A stretch of 31,496 nt of DNA from an uncultured Blautia sp. (GTDB lineage Bacteria > Bacillota > Clostridia > Lachnospirales > Lachnospiraceae), in contig URVB01000047.1 in the NCBI GenBank assembly GCA_900551075.1, positions 1-31,496 on the forward strand. The letters run 5' to 3'. The translations under genes were made by a program, and so were the position numbers. The first letter of the stretch is position 1. The number at the start of each line of letters is the position of its first letter. Shown here piece after piece: positions 31,007-31,496 of the stretch. The notes under the pieces were generated by a model that was given only the letters and a program-made list of their open reading frames with translations, was not told where the DNA came from and searched no databases.

Positions 31007-31083
31007 GATTCAGCCGTCGACAAGAGGCGACAACATCCGATAACCACACATCGGAAAATATCAAAAAAACTTGAAAAAAGTTC

Positions 31084-31112
31084 TTGACAGATCTTGGAAG
31101 GTGTGGTAAAGT
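31084..31112 (+). promoter_or_regulatory. rRNA operon promoter 3
   Basis: TTGACA (31084-31089), 17 bp, TAAAGT (31107-31112), preceded by TGG. Downstream AGCTGTCGCAAGACAGG again matches promoter 1. This is the promoter nearest the 16S gene. Confidence 0.9.
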
Positions 31113-31435
31113 GTAAAAGCTGTCGCAAGACAGGAACCTTGATAACTAAACAGTGAAACACATACGATTCTCGAAAATTCTTTACACACAAAGCACCTGA
31201 TGAGGCTGAGCCGAATCCGGTGCGCGTGCAGTCCGAAGGAGCTTAACGAAAACAAGCAGCAGCGAAGTTTGCGTTTGGTGAACCGGACTTCATTAGAGCG
31301 AAGAAGAATCTTCAAAAACAGTAAAACGAGAGATAGCTGGCAGTTATCTTGAGTGGAAACAACCTCTTGAGCCTTTGGCTCAACCGGTGATGAGCAAGGA
31401 AGCTGATGCGGGCATCGCTGAATTGCATACACACT
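31113..31435 (+). other. rRNA leader (pre-16S spacer) with hairpins
   Basis: About 320 bases of untranslated leader. CCTTGATAACTAAACAGTG (31137-31155) resembles the boxA-proximal text seen before Firmicute rRNA genes. Stem-loops include GCACC...GGTGC (31193-31223, inner GAT/ATC and GGCT/AGCC), AGTCCG (31230-31235)/CGGACT (31284-31289), AGATA-CTG/CAG-TATCT (31331-31349) and TTGAGCC-TTT-GGCTCAA (31367-31383). It likely serves antitermination and RNase III processing. No coding frame is supported. Confidence 0.7.

Positions 31436-31496
<61 letters not shown>

Overview
The window looks like chromosomal DNA of an endospore-forming Firmicute, most likely Lachnospiraceae. The first ~60 bases of a 16S rRNA gene at the right edge carry a start typical of that family. 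The left half holds sporulation genes (cotS-like, yabP, yabQ, spoIIE) in the gene order known from Bacillus subtilis, with the yesM/yesN-type regulators and sugar ABC genes common in gut clostridia. A Blautia-like genus is plausible, but 60 bases of 16S cannot prove it.

Positions 1-10.8 kb are conserved housekeeping and sporulation DNA, all on the + strand: the tail of a tRNA CCA-adding enzyme, a CotS-family spore coat protein, phosphoglucomutase, a MazG pyrophosphohydrolase, HU, RqcP, YabP, YabQ, a DivIC/FtsB-like divisome protein, SpoIIE, TilS, Hpt and FtsH. This is the classic mazG-yabO-yabP-yabQ-divIC-spoIIE-tilS-hpt-ftsH block, with an HU gene inserted that has its own promoter and terminator. 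SpoIIE is unusually short and lacks the multi-pass membrane domain. It is preceded by a promoter with a 21-bp spacer and Spo0A-box-like sites. Two terminators close the block.

Positions 11.0-16.3 kb hold a cytoplasmic GH13 alpha-glycosidase gene preceded by a 23-bp tandem repeat abutting its -35, then a thiamine salvage operon (thiM-thiE-HAD phosphatase-thiD) behind a structured leader. The leader contains a segment resembling the P4/P5 arm of a TPP riboswitch but no recognisable canonical sensor arm.

Positions 16.3-18.0 kb are AT-rich and decayed: a broken XRE-type HTH gene joined in frame to a heavily degraded purM-like gene, plus unrecognised fragments. A tRNA-Tyr gene on the - strand follows, then class II fructose-bisphosphate aldolase.

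Positions 19.4-27.6 kb form a complete carbohydrate uptake and sensing locus: solute-binding protein, two permeases, a YesN/AraC response regulator, a YesM-type histidine kinase and a second, lipoprotein-type solute-binding protein. No ATPase gene is present, so a shared ATPase encoded elsewhere is inferred. The first binding protein has a signal peptide but no lipobox cysteine. A 15-bp inverted repeat overlaps the candidate promoter of the two-component pair.

Positions 27.6-30.75 kb are a patchwork of small, partly broken accessory genes: a DUF3781 protein, a CD3324-like gene with a nonsense codon, a cysteine-rich fragment, an AAC(3)-family acetyltransferase split by a one-base change in a G6 run, and a small kinase-like protein. 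The window ends with an rRNA operon front: three near-identical tandem promoters, a structured leader and the start of 16S rRNA.
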